A stretch of 6,823 nucleotides of DNA, from contig JBDNDK010000132.1 in assembly GCA_046719185.1 (NCBI GenBank), forward strand, positions 1 through 6,823, written 5' to 3'. Shown piece after piece: positions 6,035-6,823 of this stretch (positions within the stretch are counted from its first letter, which is position 1; the number at the start of each line of letters is the position of its first letter). A program made the translations under genes and the position numbers. The notes beneath the pieces are model-generated. The model did not search any database and was not told where the DNA came from. It saw nothing but the letters and a program-made list of their open reading frames with translations. The DNA is from JBDNDK01 sp046719185 (GTDB lineage: Bacteria; Armatimonadota; UBA5829).

Positions 6035-6823
6035 ATATATTATATTTTGATTGTTTTGCTGGAATTAGTGGAGATATGACTCTGGGAGCTTTGGTGGATG
6101 TTGGAGTAGATTTTGATATTCTCAAAGCTGAACTTAGCAAACTAAATCTTGAGGGGTATGATATTACTTGTGAGAGAAAAGTAAAAAAAGGAATATCCGC
6201 TGTTGATATTACAATAGATATACATCATCCAAATAACCACAGCCATAGCCATCATTCACATAGATCTTTTACTGATATTAAGAATATTATAGAAAGCAGC
6301 AATCTCAATGACAGAGTGAAAAGAGATGCTGTTGGAATATTTAGAATACTTGGAGAAGCTGAAGCTAAAGTGCATGGAGTAGATATTGAAAAAATACATT
6401 TCCATGAAGTTGGAGCTGTGGATTCTATAGTTGATATTGTTGGTGTTTGTATATGTATTGATATGCTGAAAATAGATGAAGTCTATTGCTCTAAGCTGCC
6501 TATATTTTATGGCACAGTTCAGATTGCACATGGCACTTTCCCACTACCTGCACCTGCAACAATTGAGATATTAAAAAATGTGCCATTTACTGGTGATGGT
6601 ATTGAAGGTGAAATTATAACTCCCACAGGTGCTGCTATTTTGAAATACTTCTCAAAAGACTTTGGAAATATGCCTGCTATGACAATTAAGAATACAGGAT
6701 ATGGAGCAGGCAAGAAAGATTTTGGATTGCCTAATGTATTAAGAGTAATTTCTGGTGAAAAATCTGATAAAAAAGAAGAATCAACTATTGCAGTAATTGA
6801 AGCAAATAATGCCGACCATCGGC
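6031..6823 (+). CDS. larC: LarC, nickel insertion enzyme of NPN synthesis (partial, cut by window edge)
   Basis: LarC inserts nickel into the dithiolated pyridinium mononucleotide in a CTP-dependent reaction, giving the mature nickel-pincer cofactor. There are 264 codons to the window edge; full LarC proteins have roughly 400 residues, so the C-terminal part is missing. Visible motifs are the N-terminal YFDCFAGISGDM (5-16), a histidine-rich stretch at 65-77 (eight His, including HSHSHHSH), FHEVGAVDSIVDIVG (124-138), HGTFPLPAPAT (167-177) and ITPTGAAIL (196-204). The ATG overlaps the larB stop (ATGA) and has no strong ribosome site of its own, so coupling to larB is likely. The last five residues before the edge (NADHR) replace the IDDM-type sequence normally seen after the VIEAN motif. 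The DNA there is unusually GC-rich, so the final 15 or so bases may be an assembly artefact. In L. plantarum LarC is made by a programmed frameshift between two reading frames; the part needed to test this lies at or beyond the edge. Confidence 0.92.
   Translation, partial: MNILYFDCFAGISGDMTLGALVDVGVDFDILKAELSKLNLEGYDITCERKVKKGISAVDITIDIHHPNNHSHSHHSHRSFTDIKNIIESSNLNDRVKRDAVGIFRILGEAEAKVHGVDIEKIHFHEVGAVDSIVDIVGVCICIDMLKIDEVYCSKLPIFYGTVQIAHGTFPLPAPATIEILKNVPFTGDGIEGEIITPTGAAILKYFSKDFGNMPAMTIKNTGYGAGKKDFGLPNVLRVISGEKSDKKEESTIAVIEANNADHR
6811..6823. other. GC-rich palindromic tail at the window end
   Basis: The last 13 bases read GCCGACCATCGGC: 5-bp arms GCCGA and TCGGC around CCA, with ten of 13 bases G or C in otherwise AT-rich DNA. 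The encoded residues depart from the LarC family at this point. A contig-end chimera or adapter-like artefact is the simplest explanation; a real hairpin cannot be excluded. Confidence 0.4.

Noticed and set aside
5940..6713. Three minus-strand frames opposite larB and larC
   Set aside because: They overlap conserved LarB and LarC motifs on the plus strand and their own translations look non-biological.
1..6823. CRISPR array, insertion sequence, tRNA or phage-defence genes
   Set aside because: No periodic spacer-repeat pattern, terminal inverted repeats with a transposase, cloverleaf sequence or defence-type domain was found on either strand.

Overview
The window is AT-rich DNA from an unidentified Gram-negative (diderm) bacterium. 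The diderm envelope is inferred from an outer-membrane porin of the OprO/OprP type with a clean signal peptide. Nothing in the window allows a genus to be named. Genes are compact, start with ATG and have recognisable Shine-Dalgarno sites, so this looks like an ordinary bacterial chromosome segment or contig. No tRNA, rRNA, CRISPR array, transposase or phage gene is visible.

Layout. (1) Positions 1-1156, minus strand: a phosphate-selective-porin-family beta-barrel gene that runs off the left edge with only its last few codons missing. (2) Positions 1157-1331: an intergenic region holding the porin ribosome site, a likely promoter, an 11-bp-period direct repeat resembling a Pho box, and a strong rho-independent terminator for the gene to its right. 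(3) Positions 1332-4280, minus strand: a 982-residue glycoside hydrolase family 38 alpha-mannosidase without a signal peptide. (4) Positions 4281-4442: a divergent promoter region. (5) Positions 4443-6823, plus strand: larE, larB and larC, tightly packed as an operon, with larC cut by the right edge.

How the genes work together. LarB, LarE and LarC are the three biosynthetic enzymes of the nickel-pincer nucleotide (NPN) cofactor. LarB carboxylates and hydrolyses nicotinic acid adenine dinucleotide, LarE turns the two carboxylates into thiocarboxylates, and LarC inserts nickel. The cofactor serves LarA-type lactate racemase and related LarA-homologue racemases/epimerases, none of which is in view. 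This LarE carries a CxxC plus a third cysteine, the pattern of the [4Fe-4S]-dependent LarE subtype rather than the single-cysteine sacrificial subtype. The mannosidase acts in the cytoplasm on alpha-mannosides and is transcribed divergently from the lar operon. The porin is separated from the mannosidase by a terminator and is probably an independent unit.

No wholly new system is apparent. The points most worth a second look are the Pho-box-like repeat before the porin, the three-cysteine LarE, an inverted repeat over the predicted mannosidase transcription start, and the abrupt GC-rich palindromic end of the larC sequence.
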